DNA of 64,000 nucleotides from assembly GCF_932294415.1 (NCBI RefSeq), contig NC_065544.1, positions 23,473,351 to 23,537,350 of the forward strand, written 5' to 3'. Below the pieces are notes generated by a model. The model ran no database searches and was not told where the DNA came from. It worked only from the letters and a program-made list of their open reading frames with translations. The DNA comes from Quercus robur. Taxonomy: Eukaryota > Streptophyta > Magnoliopsida > Fagales > Fagaceae. Within the stretch, counting starts at the first letter, position 1; the number at the start of each line of letters is the position of its first letter. Below are positions 10,505 through 21,488 of the stretch, one piece after another. Both the position numbers and the translations under genes were made by a program.

Positions 10505-10850
10505 TGTGGGTATCTAAGGCATGCTTGGCAACGTCCTAGGTATGCAACCAACGTCCTTGGCGAGGCATGTTTTGCAACGTCCTCGGCATGCTTGCAACGT
10601 CCTCGGCATGCTTGCAACGTCCTTGGTCGACAGGCATGCTTGCAAAGTCCTAGTCGTCCCACATTGAATAGAAACCCCCCCACTTTCTACCTTATAAGCA
10701 TTGACGCGAAGGAGTAGTGTACCACTACTTCTGTCGAGGATGTTGCAAAGCATGTCGATGACGTTGCAAAGCATGTTGAGGACGGCCAAGGACATTGCTT
10801 GCATGCCTAGAACGTTGCCAAACATGCCTAAGCATGTCTTTCAGGGTACA
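10505..10850. mobile_element. Foldback element, diverged copy of the 54218-54820 family
   Basis: It starts TGTGGGTATCTAAGGCATGC and ends near CCAAACATGCCTAAGCATGTCT, so the ends are inverted repeats. The left arm has a run of units of the type GCATGCTTGCAACGTCCTCG (10563-10640). The right arm has the reverse type (GTTGCAAAGCATGTCGATGACG). The core GTCCCACATTG ... CTTATAAG ... GGAGTAGTGTACCAC is shared with the element at 54 kb. Short ORFs here are just translations of the repeats. Confidence 0.7.
10656..10698 (+). promoter_or_regulatory. snRNA-type USE plus TATA in the foldback element
   Basis: GTCCCACATTG (10656-10666) is one base off the plant snRNA upstream sequence element RTCCCACATCG. 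The TATA-like CTTATAAG starts at 10691, leaving 26 bp between the USE and TATAA. GGAGTAGTGTACCAC follows 14 bp after the TATA. The motif match is direct; promoter activity is inferred. Confidence 0.4.
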
Positions 10851-10859
10851 ATTACATTA

Positions 10860-12120
10860 GGAATGAGCAACATGATTTGCACCCTGCACTACATGATTTA
10901 AGGTATGACGCATTCCACGCCTAAAATTGGGGGAAATGGCGAGAATCATGGAGTAAAAGATTAAAGAGTTTATATAATAATAATAATAAACCCCCGGATG
11001 TCATCAATCATTATGCTGGCATGAGGCAAAAATCTCAAATACTCCTTTACTATTTGTATTATGGGGCCTACACTATATGGGTATCACTCCGAGTTTGCCT
11101 TCACATCATCAGTATTATTATGCAAATTAAAATAAATTAGGGATTTACATACTTGCCTTTGAATTAGTTTATTAGATGAAAATTTATTTGCTAAAATGTT
11201 GATGAATTAGTTTATTACATACTTGCCTTTGAATTAGTTTAAAAAACTATTAAACTAAAATATAAACAATAAAACTCACTTTTAAATGTTTTCATGCCAA
11301 GAGAGGGTTTCATTTTATTTTAAAAAAAATTATATAATTCGATAGTTGGGGAAATGAGATTTGAACGGTGAACATCTAGGTTACAATGAATAGAAATTAT
11401 TAATCAAATTAGAAGGCTCTTGATGAAATATCATTATAAAATATTTTGTGAAGAACCTTGTAAGTTCAATCAGACTCTTTCTTGTGTTTTTAATGTAGGC
11501 GTCTAATGTTCAAACCCTCCTCTCATACTATATAATTGTCACACACACACAAAAAAAAAAAAAAAAAATTTATTTCATTATAAAATTTTTTTTCATGAGG
11601 GTCATTAAGAAATTTGAATTAAACATAATTTAATAAAAAGAAAACTTGAATATATCGAGTTATCGACAAAAAGAAAAAGAAAAAAACTCTCAAATACGTG
11701 AAGTTTTACAATTTTCTTCTACGAATTTTTAATTTTGAAATCATTACATGATAGTTTATTATTAATTATCATTATCTATTGTCAATGTGGGTAGATATGA
11801 CTACTTTATTTTGCTAAGCTTGTATATCATTTTTTATTTTTATGTAGTTGTTATTATTTATTTGTCATTGTTTTTATAAAAATATTTTAAACTAAATGAT
11901 AAAACTCAACCAATTTTCACTGTATTAATTATTGACTTACACAACCATATTCATCCATATGTTAATAATACACTAAATGTCTACTTAATCAATCAAATGC
12001 TTGTATCTATCTGATGAATTTTATCTCATATCTCTTCTTTATTGGACTATTTCGATATCTATGACTCTAAGAGTAAATAGTAAGTATTTGTAAATTGTGA
12101 GTATCTCTCTTTTTATTATA
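10860..12120. other. AT-rich intergenic DNA
   Basis: No coding potential is seen. It contains simple runs (ATA repeats near 10975, (CA)n plus A-run at 11540-11569). A phrase at 11495-11550 (GTCTAATGTTCAAACCCTCC, then CTCATACTATATAATTGTCA) recurs at 12489-12540, suggesting two remnants of the same small retroelement. Confidence 0.5.
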
Positions 12121-12123
12121 AAT

Positions 12124-12304
12124 TTATGAGCAAGACTTAGGTACAGTACTTAGGTATTGTTCCTTAAGTTCTCATTTTAAGATTCTGTCATATGGATTTT
12201 TTCTTATGGGAACCTAGTGTATTTTTAAGTTAAATAGCCACATGACTGAATTTTAAATGGAGAATTTAAGGAATAGCACCTAAGGTACTGTACCTAAATT
12301 TTGT
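12124..12304. mobile_element. MITE-like inverted-repeat element, copy 1
   Basis: The left end ACTTAGGTACAGTACTTAGGTATTGTTCCTTAA pairs with the right end TTAAGGAATAGCACCTAAGGTACTGTACCTAA over about 35 bp. The centre has a second inverted pair (TCATATGG / CCACATGA). A related element lies at 56216-56359. It is non-coding, so transposition would need a partner enzyme. Confidence 0.7.
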
Positions 12305-12481
12305 GTGTGTAATTTTATCATGTAAGGAAATACAGAGGATTTATTACATGTGTGTGTAATGTTATCATGTTATAAAGTTTGTGATTTAAGAAGAAAAAAA
12401 AATTAGTTTGTGATTCGGGTGTGCAAAAATATTTTAAATGGTAAATTAAATTGATAAAAATTATTATATATATATATATTT

Positions 12482-12560
12482 TAATATAAATGTCTAAAGT
12501 TCAAACCTCGAACCCTCCTCTCAAACTATATAATTGTCAGAAAAGAATAAAAAAATCACT
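12482..12560. repeat. Second copy of a ~60-bp repeat also at 11495
   Basis: GTCTAAAGTTCAAACCTCGAACCCTCCTCTCAAACTATATAATTGTCA resembles 11495-11550. The phrase GTTCAAACC looks like a box B, so these may be SINE 3' pieces. Weak evidence. Confidence 0.3.
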
Positions 12561-12935
12561 TCATTATAAAATAACTTGAGGGTAATACTTGTTCCACCTA
12601 GTGTTAAACACATTTGGTTTTAGTTCAAAAATGGAATGTACAACCATGCGTAAGAGTTTGTGTGTAATAAAAGCAACCAAGTATAAATTTGGGCAAAGCA
12701 AGGGTCATGCTAGTATACAATCTAACACATCCCAAAGTCCCAATTCTTGGAACAATCAAATTCAAAGATCAATCCCAAGTATGCACGCCAGATTCAATGC
12801 CAAGTGTACCCTTAGTGGTGGAGCACAACCTTCAAACTCCAATAAACCTCAACCAGCTCTAACTCCCTCAGTCAATTCACAAAGAAGAACCCACGTCTAT
12901 GGTTGACAATTCCCTACGATAAACTCTTCCCTTTC

Positions 12936-12943
12936 TATTTATA
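12936..12943 (+). promoter_or_regulatory. TATA-like box of the third AGP gene
   Basis: TATTTATA lies 90 bp upstream of the ATG at 13026 and is followed by a CT-rich leader with (CT)n at 12996-13009. This is the usual position for this gene family. Confidence 0.5.
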
Positions 12944-13025
12944 CTAACCCTCCATTCTCTTTTCTTTCTCAAGACTCACAAAAGCCTCGAACTTTTCTCT
13001 CTCTCTCTCTGTGAGGCTGTGAGCA

Positions 13026-13481
13026 ATGGCGCACCTAAGCTTTGTGGTTTTGGTTTTGGCATTGTCTCTTGGCTCCACTTTGGCAAACTCTCCAGCTCCC
13101 TCTCCATCATTGTCTCCTGCTAAGCCACCAACTGCGCCTCATTCTGCACCAACTCCACCACCAACTGCGCCTCATTCTGCTCCAACTCCGCCACCAGCTG
13201 CGCCTCATACTTCTCCAACTCTGTCTCCAAAAGCATCGCCACCGGCCCAATCGCCGTCTCCAAAGGCCACTCCTCCGCCACCTCCACACCCTAACTCTCC
13301 TTCTCCTTCTCCTGCAAAACCTTCTGCTCCGTCACCGGCCAGTGCCACTCCTCCCTCATCGATCGCAACTCCACCAGCTAATGCGTCTGCTCCATCTTCA
13401 CATAACGCTGCTGTTTCGAACAGATTTGCCGTCTCTGGGTCCCTGGCTGTCGGTCTCCTCGCTGCTGTTTTGGTCAATTAG
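13026..13481 (+). CDS. Classical arabinogalactan protein with internal repeats (151 aa)
   Basis: The longest of the three AGPs. The signal peptide is residues 1-20 (HLSFVVLVLALSLGSTLA), then Asn21. The body is Pro/Ala/Ser/Thr-rich. It contains an 11-residue unit, TAPHSAPTPPP, twice in tandem plus a third diverged copy (AAPHTSPTLSP), at about residues 36-68, so this gene has grown by internal duplication. The His residues in the unit are unusual beside its neighbours. The C-terminus (HNAAVSNRFAVSGS plus a hydrophobic tail ending Asn151) is a GPI-anchor signal homologous to the other two. It is intronless with a TAG stop. Long ORFs on the other frames and strand here are by-products of the biased codon composition. 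Confidence 0.92.
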   Translation: MAHLSFVVLVLALSLGSTLANSPAPSPSLSPAKPPTAPHSAPTPPPTAPHSAPTPPPAAPHTSPTLSPKASPPAQSPSPKATPPPPPHPNSPSPSPAKPSAPSPASATPPSSIATPPANASAPSSHNAAVSNRFAVSGSLAVGLLAAVLVN

Positions 13482-13981
13482 AGCCTTTTGATTGCTCTTG
13501 CGCTGCACTGAGTGAAGTCAAGTACTCAACTACTCTCGTGGTTTTTTTTTTCTTATTGCTTATTTCCATGTATTTATTTACCTACTGTACCATTTATTTT
13601 TTCTTCTCTCGTTGAGGCTGTTTATTGTTGTCATATCTCATCGACTGGACATGAGTTTATTGCTACTGTTGTTTTAATTCTTCTTTAGATAATTTGATTA
13701 TATGATGTCTTGGTTTAATATCATTTCGTCGTGATCATATTTTTATCAGTATATGGACTGATCCTTTTCTGTCTCCTAAATTGTGCTTATATTTTTTTAT
13801 TCATTATAATATATATTGATGATTTTAATTTTTTTTTTTAAACAAAGATTGATGATTTTAATTATATTCAATTACCATTTTGTCCCTAATGTCTACTCCA
13901 TACATCAAAATGGTTAACCTTTCAAATATGCCATGTTAAGATAGTATCAACCCTTTAAGTAGTAGATGGAAAAATATGAAA
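13482..13981. other. 3' flank of the third AGP gene
   Basis: Presumed 3' UTR and AT-rich DNA. A short GATGATTTTAATT repeat occurs at about 13818 and 13850. No gene is seen. Confidence 0.6.
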
Positions 13982-13986
13982 TGACT

Positions 13987-14535
13987 TGATGAGGATAAAA
14001 GGAGAGCTTCAGACTGACGGTGTTATGCTGTCTTCCATAAGACGGAGCGATAGCTGACGATCATAACTGACGACCTCCAGGCTTGACGGTTTCACTAGGT
14101 GACGCCCAGAAAGCTGAAGGAGATAAATTGAGGCTGACGGACCGAGCATAAAGTTGACTTTCTTCCCACGTTATAAGTTAAGAGTTGACTTGTTTCCCAC
14201 GCTAGAGAATATTCAAAAGGACTCCTATAAGGAAAGGATCCGGAAAATACGCCCAAAGGGACTCCTATAAGGAAAAGACTTCTACTCCAAGGAAAAAAGG
14301 GATGACCCTTGCCACTATAAAAACCTTAGCACCCTCGTGACCCAAGGTACGCATAATTTTACCCTCTATAGCACTCTAGAGCAGTGAGAATAGTTCTAAC
14401 TTGACCTTCGGAGGGTATTTGGCCGGTACCACACCGGTACTCTCTGCTAGGTTATTCCTTTTCGTTGTGCAGGTGTCATTTGCGATCGTACGAGGAGCGT
14501 GTGACTCATTGGTGGTATTGTTTTCGGTATCATCA
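13987..14535 (+). mobile_element. Solo LTR (549 bp) with 5-bp target duplication
   Basis: It begins TGATGAGG and ends TATCATCA (TG...CA with inverted TGATGA/TCATCA). It is flanked by TGACT at 13982-13986 and 14536-14540. A CACTATAAAAACC promoter-like motif at about 14314 and a GC-richer leader after it fit a + oriented LTR. No internal region is attached, so this is the scar left after recombination between two LTRs. Probably gypsy type; the perfect duplication suggests a fairly recent event. Confidence 0.85.
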
Positions 14536-14540
14536 TGACT

Positions 14541-15330
14541 GATGGTGAAATTAAAATATTATGTTTATGCCATCTCATCAGTCACATGTCCTTAATATAT
14601 AGATCTTCATGGATTCACACACTTGACTCACATCCCCTTTTTTCTCGCCAGAAGAGAGTAGGGGAGGGGATCGAGGTCCTTTTTGCCTTCCTTCACTCCA
14701 ATTTCCACTTGTTGTCACGGGTGGTCAATTGTCTCTTGACGAAAGGGTATCGAAAAGAATTGGTAGTGAGGGAAAAAGTATAGGACCATAAAATTTTTCA
14801 CATTTTTTTTTGTTATAATTGTGATGTGACAGTGTGATTAGTGAACAAAAAAAATAGATACATGTGTAAGTGATAGTTAACCACTCATAATTTATTGCAT
14901 CATAATTTATGACAAAAAAATTGTAAAATAATTTATGGTTTTAAAACTACCATGTAACGAGAAAGGAGAATTGTTGCGTAAGAGAAGAATCATACATTTT
15001 GGTAAAGGGTTAGGGTGAATAAATAAATGTTTTCGCTAATTTTTTTTAAAAAAAATAATCAAGCTCAACATGGCAGCTGTATCATGGCAACTCTGAGCCC
15101 AAGGCATCTATTATTATAATTTGATCAGATGAATCTTAAAACCATCATATATTTATATGAAAGTCGAAGAACAAATTAAATTTAAATTAGTTTTCAATTG
15201 TAGTTTAACTTTGTTCAATGTGTCCAATTTAATTTAATTGAATTTATTTATAAAAAAAATTTGGTGTCAAGTGACCCATTCATAATACCCATCTCAAAAA
15301 CTAAGATGACCGCCTTACTCGTTTAGGTAA
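14541..15330. other. AT-rich intergenic DNA
   Basis: No gene or defined element is seen. The ORF at 14535-14783 has no recognisable domain and starts inside the LTR end. Confidence 0.5.
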
Positions 15331-15332
15331 GA

Positions 15333-16682
15333 CCATAGTTGTCAGTATAGTACAATATGCGATACGTATTGTACGATATGTATCATATCGTTTACAAAAA
15401 GTTCAGTATTGTAAGGGTTTGTCAGAAGTGTTCATGAATCGAATAATACATAGGTGTGTATCCATAAGTTTTTTTTCCCCTTAATAATTTGAACTATACA
15501 CTTGACATGCCCCTTTAATATTTGTAAATTTATTTTCTATGGTATGAATAATGTATTAAATAACAATATATGTTATTATTGTTATAACTCAAAGAAGCTA
15601 GAAGCCAAGAATGTCAATTAGAAATATAAGGAAAAAATTATTAACATAAAGAACAATAAAAGATAGTAAATGTTGATGGAAAAAATCACGATGAAAGAAA
15701 TAATTTTGCAAGATGATGAACATGATGATAACATTGACATTGAATGTAGTTTATTTGGCAAGATAATGAAATTTTTTTTATTAGTTTGGCTCATATGTCA
15801 TATATTATCACTTTTGAGTTAAATAAATTTGAATGTGTATTTTATAAACATATTTTAATTTGATTTATTAAGTTTTCTTTGTTAAATATTATTACATAAA
15901 TAATGATTAAATTAGTTATTAGTTGAATATATTTTGATGATGCACAGAAAATCAGTAGGCTAAATGCTCCGGGCTTCAATGGGCTAGAAGTTGCTTCGAA
16001 GGTCTGAAAAGAAAGAAATACAAGATCAAAGGTGACCGGGGTGAATCAGCCAAGAAACCTCCGATGCTTAAGTTAGTTTTTCTCTCTAGAACTTGAGAAT
16101 TCCAATTATAGGAGTGGTGGAAACTTACTTTCATTTGATGTGGATGAGTCCTTATATAGTGAGCGTTGGAGTGGTTACTTGTTTAGTAACTTCCTCAACG
16201 TGTACGGAAGTTAGAAGGTTCAGATTTAACTTCCACAATTGCTATAGAAGTTAGAAGGTTCAATCTTATCTTTTATAACTGCCATTAGAAGTTAAGTACT
16301 TAGTAGGAAGTTATAGCGATGAACAAGGATTTTGCTCATACTTTAAAATAGTAGAACGTGGTCTGCATTATAAGCTTTTGTACATAAATCCATTCTGAAA
16401 ATTTTCTAAGTGTTGAGAGGTCATCCAAGTGCTTCCCTGATGGACGACCTTCATACCCACGAACAACCTCCTAATGGTGGATGACCTTCTTATCTTGAGT
16501 TAACCTTTTTGGTCTTGGACGACTCTATGGACGAACTGGAGATGGTCTGATTTTTAATTTACCATCATATTTCAAATTTATAATGAATATACATTTTATA
16601 TGTATATTTATATTTTTTAAATATAAAATTTATAGTGTTATTGTATCTTACAATATACGATATGATAAGATACATGATACCA
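15333..16682. mobile_element. Inverted-repeat DNA element interrupted by a solo LTR
   Basis: The left arm is ATGCGATACGTATTGTACG... with CGATATGTATCATATCG (about 15355-15392). The right arm is TTGTATCTTACAATATACG... with GATATGATAAGATACATGATACC (about 16640-16682). They pair as GATAC/GTATC-rich inverted repeats, a common plant non-autonomous TIR pattern. The interior is split by the LTR at 15935-16567. No transposase is seen. Ends are approximate. Confidence 0.5.
15935..16567. mobile_element. Solo LTR (633 bp) with 5-bp target duplication
   Basis: It begins TGATGATGCACAG and ends TTTACCATCA. It is flanked by TATTT at 15930-15934 and 16568-16572. The interior is GC-richer than its surroundings and holds GTCCTTATATAGTGAGCG, a TATA-like site, near 16150. 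No internal retroelement sequence is attached. It is nested in the inverted-repeat element at 15333-16682, so it is younger than that element. Confidence 0.85.
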
Positions 16683-16940
16683 AAAAAAAAAAAAAAAAAA
16701 AAAAGACTCACTATATGAATCATGTTTTGACATATATGAGTAAGATCATCTCATTATCACAACTATTGAATGTTTCCGCATGTAAACACATGTTACATAC
16801 ATTTTGAGAACTTAAAGCACATAAGTATATGACGGGTTAAGAATTTAAAGCACATAACTATATGGCTCTTTACTAGTTGATTTTTAACATTTAAAATACA
16901 TAAATTGAATGAGGAATATTATTCATTACTCCAAAAGTAA

Positions 16941-16974
<34 letters not shown>

Positions 16975-17554
16975 TCATCTGATATGATGTGTAGCAACCA
17001 TTCACCATTTGACAAAACCACAACCAACTACCACCGATAATCTGTCAAACTCCTTGCCACAACCCTTTATTTTAGATTAACTTCAAGCAACAACAATCAA
17101 TGAAACCCTTCATTCCTTTTTCCTGATTTTCTTAGCAACCAAACAAACCCACAAGCATCAATAAAACCCAAAAAAAAAAAAAAAAAAGACCCCAGCAACA
17201 AAACCCCTATCTTAAACACCTATTGTACCTCTACAATCAACCCAAATTTCATATAGGCATTAACCAAAGCACTGCCAATAAACACATCCAACTCCAACCC
17301 AAGTTTAAACAACAGCCCATAAATCTTCCTAACCTTCAATACCTCACCACAACCAACCCAAAAATGCCAATCTCAACCCTAGGCAACCCAAAAAAGCCAA
17401 TCTCAACCCCAACTGACTTAAAACCACCAACACCAAGAACGCCGACCACCTAGCTTGTGAAGTCAACCCATGAGATCCACGACTGGAACCATTGAAACCT
17501 AGAAATGGAGAGAGAATGGTTCACGATCCACCACCACGGAGATTCAAAGAAAAC
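16683..17554. other. Intergenic DNA with simple repeats
   Basis: An A-run at 16681-16704, a CT-rich run at 16940-16975, and a CCAA/CAACC-rich stretch (17040-17450) that gives short meaningless ORFs. No gene is seen. Confidence 0.5.
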
Positions 17555-18671
17555 GATCCTGTAAAATGTACTCCCCCCTAGATCGAGGGTTTTACATGGA
17601 GTCGCCACTTATTTAAAACCTTCAATAAAAACTACTTCTGTTGCATTAATGTATATGACAATTTACATCAAATTTTGTAACAAAAAAATTTACAATGCTT
17701 TTTTGTCCTAGATACAATCTAAGAAAAGTAAATTACATTGCTTTATTTCCTGGTTACATTTTAAAAAATGTAAAATTACATATACAAGAGCATAGTCTAG
17801 AACCCTTAATCTTGGTTTGAAGGCTAATTTACGAGATGGGAAGGGATTAAACACCCATCTCGCCCGGTAAGACCGGTCTCCTAGGTTAAGGTGGCCAATA
17901 TCATGTTATATCAAACAAATACAAACAATATGTCATATAAAAATGTTAATTTGCAGGAATTGTAAACAAATATGTGTTAGGGGAATTAGACATAAAAAGA
18001 AACAAAAAGTGAAACTTGTTAGATAACAATTTTAATGTAAAGAAAGCATTAAGGTAATGGCATGTTCATCCAAGAAATCAATGTAAACAAAGAATTCCTA
18101 GCCTAGACATGTTCATCTAAGCATGTGAAGAAAAAACAAAGTTGTCATGTTATTTGTCATTAACATAATTGCTAAGAGAAACAAATAAAAATAAAACATT
18201 TGAGCATATTTGATCATCCAAGAAATTATGAAAAGAAGAAAAATCCCTAGACATGTTTATCTAGAGAAAATCAAAATACTTTGACATGTTTGTTCAAGCA
18301 TTTAAAAAGGTAAAACAACTACCTAGACATGTTCATCTAAGTGTAAGCGACTAAATTTCTAGTTTGAAATAAATCAAACAAGTAAAATAGTTTTACAAAT
18401 GCAAATTTGTATTGATGATTGTGTGGTACAATTCTTTGAAATTACAAAAGAGTTATCCTCTGATTCGATCTCCTTAAAAAAACTTGTTGATTGGATTTGT
18501 AGTAATGTGATTTTGATTCGAACACCCAATGTAGTTTAATTTGGCTAAAGAATGGATCGAAGATCTTTGGAACAGAATTACAATGAATCTCTAGCTACGA
18601 GCTTGTTGGAAATCCTTTGTTCTTCACGTTCTTCGTGTTCTTCATGTGTTCTTCGTGTATTCTTCGTCTTC

Positions 18672-19005
18672 GAAGGTTTGTAGTGGAAGTTCTCTGGGGC
18701 TTTAGAGGCTTGAATCCGTGGAGCTTCACTGATTTGTGGTTGTTTGAGGTTTCTGGAGGCTTTTGAGCTTGATTCCAGTGACCTTTGAGATCTAGGCAGG
18801 TAGTTTGGATGATTCTGCTTCGAATGTTCTTTGTATTTGAAGGTTTGTGGTGGAAGTTCTTTAGGGCTTTGGAGGCTTGAATCCGTAGAGCTTCACTGAT
18901 TTGTGATTTGTTGATATTTTCGGACCTTTGAGCTTGATTCCCGCAAACTTTAGGATCTAGGCAGATGGTTTGGATGATTCTGCTTTGAATGTTCTCCGAT
19001 TTTGG
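18672..19005. repeat. Tandem 167-bp duplication inside the 3.3-kb element
   Basis: GAAGGTTTGT(A/G)GTGGAAGTTCT occurs at 18672 and 18839. GGCTTGAATCCGT.GAGCTTC, GATCTAGGCAG and GGATGATTCTGCTT are repeated in the same order. The 153-codon minus-strand ORF over this stretch is a translation of the repeats, with repeated peptide units and no known domain. Confidence 0.75.
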
Positions 19006-19849
19006 GGTTGAAGTTCTTGAAGGCTCTGAGGCTTGATTCTTGCAGAGCTTTTTCACTTCTGAATCTTGGTCCCCCTAAATGTCTTAGGAAGGCTTCTATT
19101 TATAGGAGTTTGGAGGTGGGTGAGCAACACGTGGCGGAGTCCGATTGGTGACACATGTCACAGCCTGATTGGTCCGCTTATGTCATCGCTTACATGTGCT
19201 GGACTGTTTGTGTCATCTCTTACACGTAAGCTGATGTGTGATTGGTTTTTGCATGACACTTGGCAAATTTCCGTTGGCTTTTGAATAGTGATAGCAAAAC
19301 CTAGCAGCAATTCATGGTGCTTTGTAATTGGCTGTATTTTGTGGACTTGGTAATGTGACGTGTCAGCTTGTGATAGGTCTGGAATTTTCCCTCTCTACAC
19401 TAAGCATTGAAGAGAAAGTTGTGTTTTAGCCTACAAGTGCTCATCTAAGCATTCAAGAGAAAATTGTGTATTAGCTAAGAAGTGTTCATCTAAGCATGTA
19501 AAATGAATATCAATGAGATACATAGGCATGTTCATCCAAGCATATCATGAAAGAAACAAATAACAACTTGTTAAGCATTTATTCAAGCATGTGTAGAAAG
19601 TTAAGAACATAATTAACTACTTACCAGCATAGAGCATAAATTAAAAAGGGGAAGTGATCACTTAAAGGGCTAGGGAGAAAGCAAGGAAGTACTAAACTAC
19701 AACCAAAGTAGGAGCAATGGTTGCACAACAATTTTTCTTTTTTGCTTTCTCACTAGCTCTCCAGAGGGAATTCTGGGATCTAGAAAATGGAAGAGGTCTT
19801 CTCTATTTATAGGGGAAGGGATGGCTTAGCTTTAAAGCTAAGTTATTAG

Positions 19850-20515
19850 CTTTCTTCTGAAGCTAACGGAGGAGACAACCTATTTAAATGAGCTGGAACG
19901 GATTTGGTGTTGATCCCCATTTGAATTTTGAAATGATGCTGCACCTGCTTCGTATTTTGGCTCTAAATTTCCGTTCAAAATTCCAATTGATTCAAGATGG
20001 ATTTTTTTTGAAATGAAATTCAATTATCTACAACTTTTTCAGAAATAGAGAAAGCCAAATTTCAATGTTATCCAGGCCAAAAATGTGTTTCGAATTGCTG
20101 CTGAAAATAGTAACGTTTTTTGAGCATTTTTGAAAATTTTCACAGGATGTATCTGTTTCTTATCCAATTTATTTTTCAAAAAAAAAAAAAAAAAACTTTT
20201 CTTCTGAAGCTAAAGGAAGGGATAAACCTATTAGATAAGCTTGAACAAATTTGATGTTGATCTCCATTTGAAATTTTGAAAGCAAATTGAAGATGATGCT
20301 GAATTTGTGTTATCTTCTGCACCTGTGTTGTATTTTGGCCATAACTTTCTGCTTGAAATTCCAATTGATTCGGGATTGATGTTTATTTGAAAGTAAATTC
20401 GATTATCTACAACTTTTACAGAAATAGAGAAAAACAAATTTCAACGTTTTCCAGGCCAAAAATGCGATTCAAGTTGCTGTTGAAGATAATGACATTCTTG
20501 AGCATTTTTTGAATT
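19850..20515. repeat. Two diverged ~330-bp copies inside the 3.3-kb element
   Basis: CTTCTGAAGCTAA(C/A)GGA starts copies at about 19854 and 20199. Both continue through TTGATGTTGATC-like, ATTCCAATTGATTC, ATTATCTACAACTTTT and CCAGGCCAAAAATG, in the same order. The second copy has a small extra segment (GCAAATTGAAGATGATGCTG). Confidence 0.75.
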
Positions 20516-20881
20516 TTTCCTATCTCCAAAATTTTTTCAAAAGGGCAGATAAGATGCCCTAAAGGAAAACTTTTTTTTTTCTTTTAAAAAATGAAATAAA
20601 AATGAAATCCAATAAAAAATCACACTTAATTAATTTTAAATTAATTCTTGTGAGAACTAATCAAAATTAAGTGTTTAAGATATGACATGATTGGGCCCAT
20701 CGTGTAGGTGAGTCATGATCATTGAAAATTGTTTGTATGATAAATTTTGATCAGGTGGTCCGATCAAAACTCATGACATACCATTATGATCGTTAGAGCA
20801 TCAAGATTTGTTTTGTATCACAAATTTGAAGATCTACCAGTTGGTTAAATGCAAGTTGTAAAATGGGGTGTTTATAGATCC

Positions 20882-21488
20882 ATAATCTCTCGATGAGAAG
20901 AGAAGAAAAGAAGAAGAAGAGAGAAACGGGATTGAACAGAGAAGAAAGAGAGTGACAAACGGGATTGAACAGGGAAGAGAAGAAAGAGAGAGAAAAGAAA
21001 ATTATTTTTTAAAGGAAAAGAAGAGAGAAGAAATCAAATAATAGTTTTTATTATAATATTTTAGCTATAGTAAGTTGTCAAAAATGAGATCACACTGTAG
21101 TTGAGTGTCAAAAATTATAGAATATAACATGTTTGATGTAGTGTGTTTTTTGTGTGTTGGTTGTTATTAATAGCATTTTTAGCACTATAGTATTCTTGAT
21201 GTGAATGCTCTTATGCATTAATTAATGAGAAGTACTACGTCCATAATATTTTTAAAATACATTCCATAATAAATCTTAAGTGATAAGTTGTTATTGATTA
21301 TAATTTGAATCCATAACTTAAAACTTTTTTGTTCACCCATAATAGCCAGTAACAACCTTCCACTTAGAATTTGTTATGAAAGTATTGTGAAAATGTTGTG
21401 CGCATTTCTCTTATAAGTGGAAAAAACATTGGTTTTGAAGTACTAAATAATTTCTCTTAGAATGATTACAATCTTTTCTAACGGGAAA
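20882..21488. other. AT- and AG-rich intergenic DNA
   Basis: A GAGAAGAAAAGAAG-type purine tract at about 20893-21030, otherwise AT-rich. No gene is seen. Confidence 0.5.

Larger units (their letters stand above)
17560..20876. mobile_element. 3.3-kb LTR-like element with 5-bp target duplication
   Basis: It begins TGTAAAATGTACTCC and ends AAATGGGGTGTTTATA, with GATCC at both flanks (17555-17559 and 20877-20881). It holds no protein-coding retroelement domain. It looks like a single very long LTR (Tat/Ogre-type length) or a non-autonomous LTR-type element; the terminal TA in place of CA is a deviation. The interior holds TATA-like CTATTTATAGG sites at about 19090 and 19797, and several internal duplications. 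It is a relic whose target duplication is still exact. Confidence 0.65.

Noticed and set aside
10459-10901. Several ORFs rich in CRPRTLQACRGRC-like repeats
   Set aside because: Translations of the GCATGC/CGTCC units of the foldback element in different frames.
13042-13491. Long alternative-frame and antisense ORFs over the third AGP gene
   Set aside because: They arise from the biased Pro/Ala/Ser/Thr codons of the real gene; their products are Leu/His- or Trp/Arg-rich with no domain.
14535-14783. 82-codon ORF after the solo LTR
   Set aside because: It starts in the LTR end and has no domain; it is probably chance.
17223-17453. 76-codon ORF rich in Pro, Thr and Asn
   Set aside because: Low-complexity CCAA/CAACC DNA; no signal peptide or domain.
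18595-19056. 153-codon minus-strand ORF in the 3.3-kb element
   Set aside because: It is built from the 167-bp tandem unit, with repeated peptide units and no known domain or start context.
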